Positions 36,815 through 45,753 of a stretch of DNA of 64,000 bases are shown piece by piece. This DNA comes from Candidatus Nitrospira nitrosa (lineage in GTDB: Bacteria > Nitrospirota > Nitrospiria > Nitrospirales > Nitrospiraceae). The notes beneath the pieces were generated by a model, which was not told the origin of the DNA, did not search any database, and worked only from the letters and a program-made list of their open reading frames with translations. The stretch covers positions 310,001-374,000 of the forward strand of contig NZ_CZQA01000001.1 in NCBI RefSeq assembly GCF_001458735.1, in the 5' to 3' direction. The position numbers and the translations under genes were made by a program. Position 1 is the first letter of the stretch. Each line of letters opens with the position of its first letter.

Positions 36815-38674
36815 TTACTGAAGGCCATTCACCACAGCCAACACCCGTCGCCCGTACCGTTCGGCCTTCAGCTCGCCGATGCCAGGAATTTCCAACAGCG
36901 CCGCTCGCGTGTCTGGCTTTGAACCGGCAATAGCCTTCAGGGTCTTATCATGAAAAATCAGGAACGGCGCCACGCCCTCTTCCGCGGCCAGTTCGGAGCG
37001 GAGCTGCTTGAGCCGTTCAACCAGCAGTCGATCCGGCGGCAATGGCATCGGAACACCCGTGAGCGCAGCATCCGAGCGACGCGGTTTTTGTACTGGCCCA
37101 CGGGCTGAAACGGCTTCCCCCTGTTCCAACTCAACCGTACGAAGCCCTTGCAGAACTTCTCGCCCTGTGGGAGTCACCTCGAGCGTGGGGTACTCCGCCC
37201 CTTCAACACGCAGGTAATCGGAGCCGACAAGAGCTTTCACCTGGCTTGTGACGGACAGCTTCGTCTCCGTTCGACAGACGCCGTAGGTTGGGCAATCTGC
37301 GACACCATAAGCCGCCAGCACCTTCGACCGACTTCCGCGAAGAATATCGACGATCCGCCCCATCCCGAACCGTCCTCCGCACCAGGCCACCGTGTCCAGA
37401 ATTGCCTGTGCGATCGCATGGTCCTGAGGAACCGTTCGGCTTAACTGCCGCACCGGCATCACACAGCGGTCACACAGACCGCAAGGGCCCAAGGCAACCT
37501 CAGTCTGATCGCTAAAGTAGTCCAAAATCGCCAGCTGTCGGCAGGTCGAGGTCGACACATACCCCAGGAGCTCTTGCAAGAGCGTCGTCATGCGTCCCGC
37601 ACGTTCTGCGCCGTCAGAATCCTTGGATGCCTGCGAAATGAAATAGTCCTGCGTGGCCACATCCCGTTCATGAAACAGCAACACACAGCGGGCAGGCTGG
37701 CCATCACGTCCGGCTCGACCAGCCTCCTGGTAGTAGGCCTCGATGCTTCCTGGAATATCGAAATGGACGACCAGTCGGACATCTGGCTTATCAATGCCCA
37801 TACCGAAGGCATTCGTCGCCACCAAGATTCGCAAGGTCCCTCGACGGAAATCACCATGCACAAGTCGCCGTTCTTCATCGGACAAACCGGCATGGTAGAA
37901 GCCAACCGACCGATGAGATTGTCCCAACCAACTCGCGACCTCCTCCACCGTTCGGCGCGTCGCGCCATACACCAGAATCGTGCCTCTCTCCGTTCCCTGA
38001 ACCAGCTGCTCCACGATCTCGAGTTTCTCACGGAGAGACTGACAATGTTGGACAGAGAGAGCCAGATTCTTCCGTCGAAATCCGGCGACCAATCGGAACG
38101 GATCCTGAAGCGACAGCCGTCGACACACATCCGTCTGCACACGAGCGGTGGCCGTCGCCGTCAAGGCCAAGCAGGGAGGATTCGTGAGCTCCTGGCGCAG
38201 CCGACCAATCTTCATATAGTCGGGCCTGAAGTCATGGCCCCACTGGGAAATGCAGTGCGCTTCATCGACCACCAGCAATGATACCCAGAGCGAACGCAAC
38301 AGTCGGAGAAACCCTTCATGCTGCATCCGTTCCGGTGCGAGATAGAGCAGCTGCACTCGCTTCCGTTGGAGATCCTCCAGCACAAGATTCTTTTCCAGCC
38401 CAGTGAGTCCGGAGTGAAACGCCGCAACCGCAATCTTGCGCTGCTTCATGGCCGTCACCTGATCCTGCATGAGCGCAATGAGCGGCGAAATGACCAGCGT
38501 CAGTCCCGGCAGCATGGTCGCCGGCAACTGATAACAGAGCGACTTGCCTTGGCCCGTCGGCATCACCGCCATGACATCGCGCCCAGCCAACACGGCACGG
38601 ATCACGTCTTCCTGGCCGGGTCGGAATGCCGAAAACCCGAATCGGTCCTTGAGCTGTTGAGTCAGATCAGTCAC
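36815..38674 (-). CDS. recQ: ATP-dependent DNA helicase RecQ
   Basis: 619 aa with all RecQ parts: SF2 motifs FRPGQEDVI (motif 0), MPTGQGKSLCYQ (Walker A), DEAHCISQWGHDFRPDY (DEAH plus the aromatic loop), ATNAFGMGIDKPDVR and QEAGRAGRDG; the RecQ-Ct zinc site (CRQLAILDYF...CGLCDRC) and winged helix; and a C-terminal HRDC domain. It starts at GTG 38674 without a strong ribosome site. It unwinds recombination and replication intermediates 3'-5'. Confidence 0.95.
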   Translation of the reverse strand: MTDLTQQLKDRFGFSAFRPGQEDVIRAVLAGRDVMAVMPTGQGKSLCYQLPATMLPGLTLVISPLIALMQDQVTAMKQRKIAVAAFHSGLTGLEKNLVLEDLQRKRVQLLYLAPERMQHEGFLRLLRSLWVSLLVVDEAHCISQWGHDFRPDYMKIGRLRQELTNPPCLALTATATARVQTDVCRRLSLQDPFRLVAGFRRKNLALSVQHCQSLREKLEIVEQLVQGTERGTILVYGATRRTVEEVASWLGQSHRSVGFYHAGLSDEERRLVHGDFRRGTLRILVATNAFGMGIDKPDVRLVVHFDIPGSIEAYYQEAGRAGRDGQPARCVLLFHERDVATQDYFISQASKDSDGAERAGRMTTLLQELLGYVSTSTCRQLAILDYFSDQTEVALGPCGLCDRCVMPVRQLSRTVPQDHAIAQAILDTVAWCGGRFGMGRIVDILRGSRSKVLAAYGVADCPTYGVCRTETKLSVTSQVKALVGSDYLRVEGAEYPTLEVTPTGREVLQGLRTVELEQGEAVSARGPVQKPRRSDAALTGVPMPLPPDRLLVERLKQLRSELAAEEGVAPFLIFHDKTLKAIAGSKPDTRAALLEIPGIGELKAERYGRRVLAVVNGLQ

Positions 38675-38879
38675 GGAATGAGGCGACGCCGCATGAGGAG
38701 AACAGAGATAAACACCGCCAAGGAGTATAGATGACCCAGCACGGGCAAGTCGAGGTGGCTGAGACAGAACAAGCCGTACCTGCCTCCCTATCGGCGGTCA
38801 TACCACGCCTTCAGAGAACGCCGTCTGTGGGAATAGAGCAAGGAACCGATTGAGTGGATGGATGTCCTCGCAGAAATGG

Positions 38880-39404
38880 TCACGCTGCGAGGGAATCGTC
38901 TTCCGTGGCCCGGTCTCCGTCCAGATTTATTCCATCAAGTCGCTGGATCCTCGGCTGATACGCAATCACCTTCCTGAGAATCATGGCTCTCAAGTCTTCA
39001 TCCTCGATGTGGGATAGCGCATCGTGAGCCCCATCCATATCTCCGTCTTGTGCCATGTGCGCGGCGATGCCGATGAGCGGGAGGACCCCCGCGTTGCCCA
39101 TCGCCTTCGCAATTTCGACGGCCCCTGCCCGATCACCGGCCTTAATGAAGAGTTGCGGAAGCTCAAGATAAAAGTGGCTCGCCAAGAGCGCTGGATCGGG
39201 ACAGGAAAGAATCGTGTGTTTCAGAGCCTGCACATTCCCTCGTTCCGACTCGACAAAGAGCATCATCTGCCAGGCATCTCGCAACTGCCGTGTATCCGCA
39301 ATCTCGTTCGCCGTCTGTTGTGCTCCCGCCGTATCCCCCGCCAGCACTTGCCTGATCACCTGATTCTTCAGCTCTTCATCGGTAGGTGTGTGAGTTGGCA
39401 TCAT
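38880..39404 (-). CDS. TPR/solenoid-like hypothetical protein, 174 aa
   Basis: ATG 39404 follows GAGGAG at 7 bases. The sequence is all helical, with paired helices suggestive of TPR-like repeats (VLAGDTAGAQQTANEIADT, FIKAGDRAGAVEIAKAMG, MAQDGDMDGAHDALSHI). No signal peptide or membrane helix. The repeats of 'G-D-x-x-G-A' type resemble those in small Nitrospira-type hypothetical proteins. Function unknown. Confidence 0.7.
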   Translation of the reverse strand: MMPTHTPTDEELKNQVIRQVLAGDTAGAQQTANEIADTRQLRDAWQMMLFVESERGNVQALKHTILSCPDPALLASHFYLELPQLFIKAGDRAGAVEIAKAMGNAGVLPLIGIAAHMAQDGDMDGAHDALSHIEDEDLRAMILRKVIAYQPRIQRLDGINLDGDRATEDDSLAA

Positions 39405-40103
39405 TGTTTAGCTCCTCTTTTGGCGTGACCAGCGTACTCAAAGTGAAATTCTAACCACCTGTTTCGAAATGTAACCGTGAACGCCGTGCTTGTCGATGGT
39501 TTCTGAAAAATCGACAGGGCCATAGACCACACTCTCGGCTGACCCAACTCTATTGGGAACAATTCGCCTCTCAGCTTTTCCATTACCGGAGACGCACACG
39601 CGCTGCCTACCACGAAGAGATTGAGAGGAAGCTCACACACAAGCACAGATGTATGTACTCGTGAAGGAGCGCAGGATTATTCATTCATGTAAAAGAATCT
39701 GACAGGTAAAGTTTCGTGCAACCTAATGATTCACAAGAGACTTATCCGGTTAGCACAAAACGGGCTATCAACGACCTGTTAGAACAATTTACACTCTGGC
39801 TCCTCCAGTAAAGTACCTGAAAGTGTAACGGACTGATATGTAATGATTCTTATGCTTGGTATTTATTATGCATCCCTTAACAACTCAAAAACCGCCAGTT
39901 CCGGCATTGTCCCATTGTTGAACACATCGTGAAATGAATTCAGAGTCCGGGAATGGGTGGTTTTGATTATGGAAGATGTGGGCCTGATCATGAATCCCGC
40001 ACGAGCCTCACCGGTCCTCGTATCCATGAATCCGGGCCGTGCAGCAGATCGTTGACACTGTGAAGGACTACACCATTCTTCAACCCAGAGAGGAGCTTCC
40101 CTT
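39405..40103. other. Long intergenic region upstream of PEP-CTERM gene; weak sigma-54-like site
   Basis: About 700 bases, locally AT-richer than its surroundings. An 81-aa minus frame (39401-39646) has no ribosome site or family features. At 39857-39872 the sequence TGGT-N8-TGCA keeps the -24 GG / -12 GC spacing of a sigma-54 promoter, but several consensus bases are missing and it lies ~230 bases upstream of the next start. No RNA gene recognised. Confidence 0.35.
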
Positions 40104-40976
40104 ATGATGAAACGTTCAAATCAATTGAAATATGCAACTCTCGCAATCGTTGCTCTTACCACTGGATTCACAGACACCGCGGTTGCCACGCCGATCACGT
40201 TCTCCGTCGGAGGGAACAATACAGCCGCGTCAATCCAATCAACCGTCGATGCCTTTCGCAATGCGGCTGGTAATCCGGTGAATCCAAACGTAGCAGGGAG
40301 CTTTCCGAGCGGGCGTCGTGAGATCAATTGGGACGGTGTCCCGAATGGGTTCGCCGCTCCCAATAACCTTCCGAACAATTTCTTCAATGCCAACTCCCCG
40401 CGTGGTGCCGAATTTTCCACCCCAGGGACGGCAGTTCAAGTGAGCGCAAATGCAGGGATCGACGCGGTCGAGTTCGGCACGATCAACCCGACCTATCCTG
40501 ACCTCTTCGCCACCTTCAGCCCGCAACGGCTCTTCACCGCGATCGGCAGTAATGTTGTCGATATCAACTTTTTTGTTTCTGGTAGCAGTACACCGGCAGC
40601 TGTGAGTGCATTTGGTTCTGTATTTACCGATGTCGATCTCGCCAACACAACCAGGATTGAGTACTTTGATCCAAGCGGCAGTCTCCTTACGAGCATATTC
40701 GCACCGGTTGGAACAACAGGGAATGAGAGCCTCTCGTTTGCCGGAGTCGCATTCAACGCAGGAGAACAGATCGCACGCGTTCGCATTACCAATGGAAATA
40801 CGGCTCTCGGCGCCGGAGTGAATGAGATAGGGTCGCTTGATCTCGTCGTCATGGATGATTTTATCTATGCTGAGCCACAGGCACGGGTTTCGGCCGTCCC
40901 CGAACCCACAACCCTTATCCTGATGATGACCGGACTAGCCGCGTTGGCACTATCGAGACAGCTTCGTCGGCAATAG
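40104..40976 (+). CDS. PEP-CTERM sorting-signal exported protein, 290 aa
   Basis: GAGAGGAG precedes ATG 40104 (second ATG at 40107). Signal peptide cut near AVATP; beta-rich secreted domain; at the C-terminus VPEPTT, a hydrophobic helix (LILMMTGLAALAL) and a basic end (RQLRRQ): the complete PEP-CTERM tripartite signal. Such proteins are processed by exosortase and placed on the surface or in the exopolysaccharide matrix. No exosortase or polysaccharide genes are in the window. A strong terminator follows, so the gene is likely a single-gene unit. Confidence 0.9.
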   Translation: MMKRSNQLKYATLAIVALTTGFTDTAVATPITFSVGGNNTAASIQSTVDAFRNAAGNPVNPNVAGSFPSGRREINWDGVPNGFAAPNNLPNNFFNANSPRGAEFSTPGTAVQVSANAGIDAVEFGTINPTYPDLFATFSPQRLFTAIGSNVVDINFFVSGSSTPAAVSAFGSVFTDVDLANTTRIEYFDPSGSLLTSIFAPVGTTGNESLSFAGVAFNAGEQIARVRITNGNTALGAGVNEIGSLDLVVMDDFIYAEPQARVSAVPEPTTLILMMTGLAALALSRQLRRQ

Positions 40977-40994
40977 CCGCTATCGCTTCATGAC

Positions 40995-41026
40995 GGAAGC
41001 CCCAGCATGACACGGCTGGGGCTTCC
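40995..41026 (+). terminator. Strong intrinsic terminator after PEP-CTERM gene
   Basis: GGAAGCCCCAGC-(8 nt)-GCTGGGGCTTCC: a perfect 12-bp stem, then GGTATTT. Ends transcription of the PEP-CTERM gene 19 bases after its stop. Confidence 0.8.
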
Positions 41027-41040
41027 GGTATTTCCAGTAC

Positions 41041-41516
41041 AGATCGCTGCGCGCAAGGCGAAGCATGTCATCGTTCTTACTTACCCACATTAAGCCGCCG
41101 ATCTTCAGTTTGATTCGTTCTCATGCTTGCAGATACGCCCCTCCTCTTCCAAAACAGAGTACCGGGGCCTACTGACTTCGTGCATCCATGGAGAGGGGTT
41201 CCAGGTGAGGGTTGGATACTTCTCCACATCAATGCGGCTCAAACTGAGTGCTTCACTGTTCATAAAACGATCCGATTCCAGGACGGAGCGAGAATCATCA
41301 ACGTGCTTTCAGTGCCACAGCACATTCCCCGATTCACTCAGCCATTTCGTCCAACTCCTGGAGGCGTTGAAGGAACGCCGCATGATACAAGGACGCATAT
41401 ACATAGGATTGGGATCGCAAGAAGGTTCCAGATCTTAAGTCATTGGTCGTCCAGCGAAAAGTATCGCTTCGGCCCGTCCCATCGGTTGTTTCCCCCTCTT
41501 CACTTGCGCATATAAA
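41041..41516. other. Intergenic stretch with unrecognised open frames
   Basis: About 475 bases. Overlapping open frames of 130, 103 and 67 codons occur on both strands, but none has a convincing ribosome site or family features. Possibly decayed coding sequence next to the HicB-like gene. Bases 41504-41531 (TTGCGC-16-TATACT) resemble a promoter for the next gene. Confidence 0.35.
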
Positions 41517-41858
41517 ATGTCCGGCTATACTTTCCAAATGCGTTCTTCAAAATACATCCTCTGGCAAGACGACAACGGCTGGCGCGGCTACCTAGAAGGC
41601 TACCCTGAGTACGAGGTACAAGGGGAGTCGTTCGAAGAGCTACAGGTGAAACTCTGGCAACTGCACCAAGAGCTCACCGGCCAGCATCAAGAACCAGAAC
41701 TCGTCAAGGATCTAGAGCACTATCAGCCGTCTGATCCGAAAGAGCACGCTCGGTTTCATAGTCAGACACCGACCCTACCTCGCCCCATGTCGCGCGCACA
41801 GAGCAAGCGCCGCGCACGAGTTGAAGAGCTCATGTTTGCGATGATCAGCAACCGCTGA
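41517..41858 (+). CDS. HicB-like protein, 113 aa, no HicA partner seen
   Basis: Residues ~10-55 (YILWQDDNGWRGYLEGYPEYEVQGESFEELQVKLWQL) show the partial-RNase-H fold pattern of HicB antitoxins: strand, W-x-G-Y-L, 'Q/HGES-EEL' turn and helix. The C-terminus is basic (SRAQSKRRARVEELMF) and could bind DNA. HicB normally pairs with a short dsRBD toxin HicA; none lies within several hundred bases. ATG 41517, or ATG 41538 just before the conserved part. An orphan antitoxin or unrelated adaptor of the same fold. Confidence 0.6.
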   Translation: MSGYTFQMRSSKYILWQDDNGWRGYLEGYPEYEVQGESFEELQVKLWQLHQELTGQHQEPELVKDLEHYQPSDPKEHARFHSQTPTLPRPMSRAQSKRRARVEELMFAMISNR

Positions 41859-42062
41859 AGACCATTGACTTCGACTCTCCATGATCCTGTCATCGTGTCC
41901 CCTGCTGAACGTGACACAAGCCTGTGCCACCTAGAACGCGGCCATGGAGATGCTCTCAGAAAAACTCGTTGACCGATCCTGGATCGCATATTGGAAGGTG
42001 CCTGTAGCCTTTTGATCTGTTCATTCTTCGACTCATGTCCGTCGTCACGAATGGGGTAAGTC

Positions 42063-42251
42063 ATGCAAGGCATCAAATGCTACTATTTGGATGAGGAGAA
42101 GCAATGGCTAGGCTATCTCCCGAACTTTCCGGACCACTGGGCCCACGGAGAAACACTTGAAGCGCTCCAAGCCAACCTGTATCGTTTGAACTTCGATCTC
42201 ACACTCATGGAAGCGTTGCGAAAGGTGTCCGAACTCAGCCTTCTACTATAA
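42063..42251 (+). CDS. Short HicB-like protein, 62 aa, no HicA partner seen
   Basis: The whole protein is one HicB-type domain: MQGIKCYYLDEEKQWLGYLPNFPDHWAHGET-type opening with W-L-G-Y-L, then HGETLEALQANLYRL helix. It is related to the HicB-like gene 200 bases upstream but shorter, without the basic tail. GGGGTAAG precedes ATG 42063. No toxin gene in between. Function unknown. Confidence 0.6.
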   Translation: MQGIKCYYLDEEKQWLGYLPNFPDHWAHGETLEALQANLYRLNFDLTLMEALRKVSELSLLL

Positions 42252-42360
42252 GAGCTACAGAGCACCCTTCTGCCAATGTGAGAGCAGCAGTATCTGAATC
42301 CGAAAATTCGCCATTCGCTCAGCTCCTCCTTGCTCATTCCTGATCTCTTGATCCCGCTCC

Positions 42361-42376
42361 TGTAACCCAGCTTACA
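42361..42376 (+). promoter_or_regulatory. CRP-type operator (TGTAA-N6-TTACA)
   Basis: A perfect palindrome TGTAA-CCCAGC-TTACA. A -10-like TATGCT at 42399-42404 places the transcription start at ~42410, with the site centre near -41.5, the class II activator position. The following gene starts at 42411, so its message would be almost leaderless. Confidence 0.6.
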
Positions 42377-42410
42377 GATTCCATTACCTGGGCCGCCCTA
42401 TGCTGTGCCC

Positions 42411-42656
42411 ATGCGGCGAGTGGACTTATATTTCCATAACGGATGCCTGTCACAGCCCTCGATTCTCTCACTCGCGAAAGATATCGAGGCGGCGTATCCG
42501 ACATGGACCGTGACGCTTCATCCGCTCTCTGCGGATGAAGCGAACGCAATTGGCTTTAAGGCTCTGCCGGCTATCGTGATCAATGGGGTAACGACCCTGT
42601 TCGGCACACCGAGCAGAGAATGGCTATCGGAGATCATTCGGATGTGCGACCAGTGA
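42411..42656 (+). CDS. Small thioredoxin-fold protein, 81 aa
   Basis: ATG 42411 (VDLYFHNGCLSQPS...). The pattern beta1 - single Cys in NGC-LSQPS - helix - beta2 - FKALPAIVING (cis-Pro loop) - beta - final helix is that of a minimal thioredoxin/glutaredoxin-like domain. The active site has only one Cys, so any redox role would be monothiol. Preceded by a CRP-type operator. The 3' end overlaps the next gene. Confidence 0.65.
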   Translation: MRRVDLYFHNGCLSQPSILSLAKDIEAAYPTWTVTLHPLSADEANAIGFKALPAIVINGVTTLFGTPSREWLSEIIRMCDQ

Positions 42657-43138
42657 ACCCGACGGCAGGAAACAACAAAGTGGAGCACGTCAAGTCGACT
42701 TTTCCCCGGACAACAATCGAGCCGTTGGAATTGTTCCAACATGAGGCTGAAGGCTCACGCCGTTTGGCCGCACAGACGGTCTTTCTGAACATCACCGAGA
42801 CATTCAGGACTACGTTCGTGCCCGACTTGTTCGCCTCGCTGGAGAGAATGCCCGCCTATCTCGACGCAGCTTGGGAACTCTTTAAGGATGCTATCGATCT
42901 TGAAGCTCTTGATACTCGAACCAGACAAATGGTCGCGTTGGCCATCACTACGAATAGGAATGGCACATACCTGATCAGCGCATTCCCCAATGCGTTTCGT
43001 ATGAGTCCGATGGGCCATCAGCGATGCGACATAATTCTGTCCTTGCTTGAGATATTTCAGGCGTTCAGCCGATATCTCTCAGACGTTGAGGCTCTTCATA
43101 CTGAGACAGACGAAATAGGTCACGGAAACGCCCGATAA
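42653..43138 (+). CDS. AhpD/carboxymuconolactone-decarboxylase-like protein lacking active cysteines
   Basis: The core LDTRTRQMVALAITT is the AhpD-like helix that normally precedes C-x-x-C. Here the position reads NGTYLIS, so both cysteines and the usual proton-relay residues are missing. Starts considered: GTG 42653 (overlaps the previous stop as GTGA) or ATG 42620 (37-base overlap). All-helical, ~161 aa. Peroxidase activity of the AhpD kind is not expected; could be structural or a regulatory relative. Confidence 0.55.
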   Translation: MNPTAGNNKVEHVKSTFPRTTIEPLELFQHEAEGSRRLAAQTVFLNITETFRTTFVPDLFASLERMPAYLDAAWELFKDAIDLEALDTRTRQMVALAITTNRNGTYLISAFPNAFRMSPMGHQRCDIILSLLEIFQAFSRYLSDVEALHTETDEIGHGNAR

Positions 43139-43153
43139 CCCGAATGACCACCG

Positions 43154-44146
43154 ATGACATTCGCTTCGCCGATGAATAGGACCTGGTGGCACCGTCTCAC
43201 TTCCCCACAGTGGCGCTGGGCCTTAATCCTCACGGGTGGCGCCGTAGTAATCTTGATCGCCTGGTTGGGACTCAGAAAGATCCCAACCACCACTTTCGAT
43301 CTGACACACCACAGCGTCCCCTTGGATCAACTCGTCGACGGCGGTCCTGGGAAAGACGGTATTCCGGCCATTCTGACTCCCACATTCATATCCGCCCAGG
43401 AAGCCACGTTCCTCCACAATGAGGATCGAGTACTTGGGCTCGCCGCAGGCCAGGAGGCTAAGGCCTATCCGGTAAAGATTCTCAATTGGCATGAAATCGT
43501 CAACGACGGGATCGGTGGGAAGGCCGTCGTCGTCACCTATTGCCCCCTCTGCGGCACCGGCATGGCCTTCGAGGCTGAGGCACAGGGACGGAGACATACC
43601 TTTGGCGTCTCCGGCCTGCTCTATCAAAGCGACCTACTCATGTATGACCACCAGACGGAGAGCCTCTGGTCACAAGTCGGGATGCATGCGGTTGCTGGCC
43701 CACTGACTGGAAAGAAGCTCTCGCCGATTGTCCTGGCACATACGATCTGGGGGGAATGGCGCACCGCACACCCGTCCACCGTCGTCCTCTCGATGAGAGC
43801 TGCGTCATTTCGCAACTACGGTCGCGATCCGTATGCAGGATATGGCGAAAGCTCCGAGCTGTTTTTTGACACCACCCATGTCGACTCACGCTACCACCCC
43901 AAGGAGTGGGTCGTAGGCATCGAGATCGACGGGACGGCCAAAGCCTATCCATTTGTCGAGTTGAAACAAGTGTCGTCGCCAATAGTCGACCAGGTGAACG
44001 GGCAGCGAGTGACTGTGCGTTTCAACACCGCGTCCCGCAGCGCCTCGATACTCGACGAACAGGGGAAATCGATCCCCTCCGTAACGGCCTTCTGGTTCGC
44101 CTGGTATGCATTCCATCCGGACACGTTGGTGTTCAATCCACCTTGA
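43154..44146 (+). CDS. DUF3179 domain protein, membrane-anchored (330 aa)
   Basis: N-terminal membrane anchor (WALILTGGAVVILIAWLGL), then the DUF3179 domain: GLAAGQEAKAYPVKILNWHEIVND, VVTYCPLCGTGMAFE, LLYQSDLLMYDHQTESLWSQ, and the second lobe with AKAYPFVEL. The CPLC pair is a plausible metal site. Extracytoplasmic. Family function is unknown. Start at ATG 43154, with ATG 43172 as alternative. Confidence 0.88.
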   Translation: MTFASPMNRTWWHRLTSPQWRWALILTGGAVVILIAWLGLRKIPTTTFDLTHHSVPLDQLVDGGPGKDGIPAILTPTFISAQEATFLHNEDRVLGLAAGQEAKAYPVKILNWHEIVNDGIGGKAVVVTYCPLCGTGMAFEAEAQGRRHTFGVSGLLYQSDLLMYDHQTESLWSQVGMHAVAGPLTGKKLSPIVLAHTIWGEWRTAHPSTVVLSMRAASFRNYGRDPYAGYGESSELFFDTTHVDSRYHPKEWVVGIEIDGTAKAYPFVELKQVSSPIVDQVNGQRVTVRFNTASRSASILDEQGKSIPSVTAFWFAWYAFHPDTLVFNPP

Positions 44147-44225
44147 GGAGTGGAGACGGTAGTGAACCGACATCCGAGACAGACGCCGAGTTGCACTCCA
44201 GTGACGTATCAAAAGGAGGCATCCG

Positions 44226-45212
44226 ATGCCACCTCTCCGCATAGTCATCATCCTTTTTCTGATTGGCTCATCGGTCTCCGGTTGCGCCGATACGAGTCTC
44301 TACACCGACCAGCCATCGTACGTGGCACTGGCTGAGCGGTTTATTGAAACGGAGGGCTTGAGCCACCTGCCTCATCAAAGGCTCGCGATCACCTCGTTCG
44401 GGATGGAATTCGACACGAAACTGCTGATCCCCCTCACCACAGGTCAACGTCATCGATTGCCCGGAGAGAGCCACATCGCTCCCAACGTGCATAAAGCACT
44501 CGTCTTGGATCTCGCCGAAGATCGGATGCAATCGCTGGCTGATCAAGCCTATACACAACTCGTGGAAGATCTACAGGCTGCCGGCTATGACATTGTTCCC
44601 TACGACACATTCAAAAACCTTCCAGCCTATCGATTACTGAGTGACCTTGTCGGGAATGAGTCGCCGACCCCCATGACGTTCAAGTTGGGCTACCCTGATC
44701 ATGTGATCCAAGGTGAAGCGTTGGTGTTTGCTCCAACCGGATCGAGGTGGTATTCCCCACCCGTGGGAGAAGTCGGGTCGCGCCTTGGCGAGACCCTTGC
44801 GAGTCTAGGCTCGGACATCCGTCTTGTGCGACGTGGACTCCTGGGTGGAGAAGCTGTCAGCCAGGCCGAAATAAACCTGGCCAACCAGCTGAACGCCACG
44901 CTGGTGAAGGCCTACTACGTAGTGAGGCCTCTGCAGAGCAACCTAGAGGCTGAATGGCTTGAAGGGACGCTTCCGATCAAAGGCTACACGATTGTCGGGA
45001 GCGGAGAGACTCATCTGGCCTTCCGAACACCAGGCGCCCCGACGAGCCATCACCTTCTCGGAAGACAGACACCGCCTCAGGGCGGGAATGCCTTCGTGCG
45101 CCTTCTCAGAGATGTGCGGGTACGAAATAGTCCCACATCCAGTCAGGATCTGAAGACCTATCTGGATATCATCGGCAAGTTGTTCATTTTGGCACTGTTG
45201 GTTGAGAGGTAA
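44226..45212 (+). CDS. Exported lipoprotein, 328 aa
   Basis: AAAAGGAGG before ATG 44226. Lipoprotein signal with SVSGC (Cys20). Mature protein is alpha/beta (VHKALVLDLAEDRMQSLADQAYTQLVEDLQAAGYDIVPYD), reminiscent of proteins annotated as 'TolB-like N-terminal or curli-assembly-like' periplasmic lipoproteins, though I do not assign a family. The C-terminal hydrophobic stretch (IIGKLFILALLVE) is amphipathic. Function unknown. Confidence 0.75.
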   Translation: MPPLRIVIILFLIGSSVSGCADTSLYTDQPSYVALAERFIETEGLSHLPHQRLAITSFGMEFDTKLLIPLTTGQRHRLPGESHIAPNVHKALVLDLAEDRMQSLADQAYTQLVEDLQAAGYDIVPYDTFKNLPAYRLLSDLVGNESPTPMTFKLGYPDHVIQGEALVFAPTGSRWYSPPVGEVGSRLGETLASLGSDIRLVRRGLLGGEAVSQAEINLANQLNATLVKAYYVVRPLQSNLEAEWLEGTLPIKGYTIVGSGETHLAFRTPGAPTSHHLLGRQTPPQGGNAFVRLLRDVRVRNSPTSSQDLKTYLDIIGKLFILALLVER

Positions 45213-45328
45213 GCCTTACATGACGTGTCTTCTTGCGAGAGTCGAAAAAAGGAAGTGAGAATTACTGAAGTTGATCTTCGTGTGATCCAGTTGGATTCGA
45301 CCAATAGAAGTGTCGGGCTTCATGCTGA

Positions 45329-45691
45329 TCCAGAAGGCCATTTAGTTTCCTGTCGAACAATGCAGTAGCCAGGAGCAATCTCGGCTTCGCCTTGTTCGAA
45401 TACGGTGAATTGGAATCCGCCATCGAGCAGTGGCAGACCGCAGTGAGTCAGGATGCTTCCATCGCCGCTGCCTGGGCTGGCCTGGGGCTAGGATGCTTCT
45501 CCTCTGGCTCCGTCGAGAAAGGGCTCCAAAAATACCGCCAGGCCATTCGCTTGGATCCTAGCTATGGGGATACGAATTATCTTCGGCTCGTTCGCCGCTG
45601 GAACGCAGGGTTACTGACGGGTGCGGTTGCCATTATGCATCTCCTGGAGACAGGACAGACGGTCTCTGCTGAAACGGCGGCATTTGAATGA
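45329..45691 (+). CDS. TPR-repeat protein, probably 5' truncated or non-ATG start
   Basis: The frame opens after a TGA at 45326. Clear TPR helices (SNLGFALFEYGELESAIEQW, AAWAGLGLGCFSSGSVEKG...YRQAIRLDP) begin before any ATG or GTG; candidates are CTG 45350 and TTG 45392. Relatives would have more repeats upstream, so the 5' part may be lost. It still ends in a tight ATGA overlap with a mini-gene, which suggests that it is or was translated. Confidence 0.5.
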   Translation, partial: SRRPFSFLSNNAVARSNLGFALFEYGELESAIEQWQTAVSQDASIAAAWAGLGLGCFSSGSVEKGLQKYRQAIRLDPSYGDTNYLRLVRRWNAGLLTGAVAIMHLLETGQTVSAETAAFE

Positions 45692-45753
45692 ACCGAGCCT
45701 GGGGACTCCTGGTCGTAATTATCGGCATGCAGTTGCTGGTATACGCTGAATGA
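45688..45753 (+). CDS. 21-aa hydrophobic mini-protein, coupled on both sides
   Basis: ATG 45688 overlaps the TPR stop (ATGA), and its own TGA overlaps the NnrE start (ATGA at 45750). The peptide is a single hydrophobic helix (WGLLVVIIGMQLLVY) with an Arg near the N-terminus. The exact double overlap argues that it is translated, at least as a coupling device for nnrE, which lacks its own ribosome site. Below the size limit of gene callers. Confidence 0.5.
   Translation: MNRAWGLLVVIIGMQLLVYAE

Noticed and set aside
39401-39646. 81-aa minus-strand open frame
   Set aside because: No ribosome site and no family features; overlaps the upstream region of the 38880 gene.
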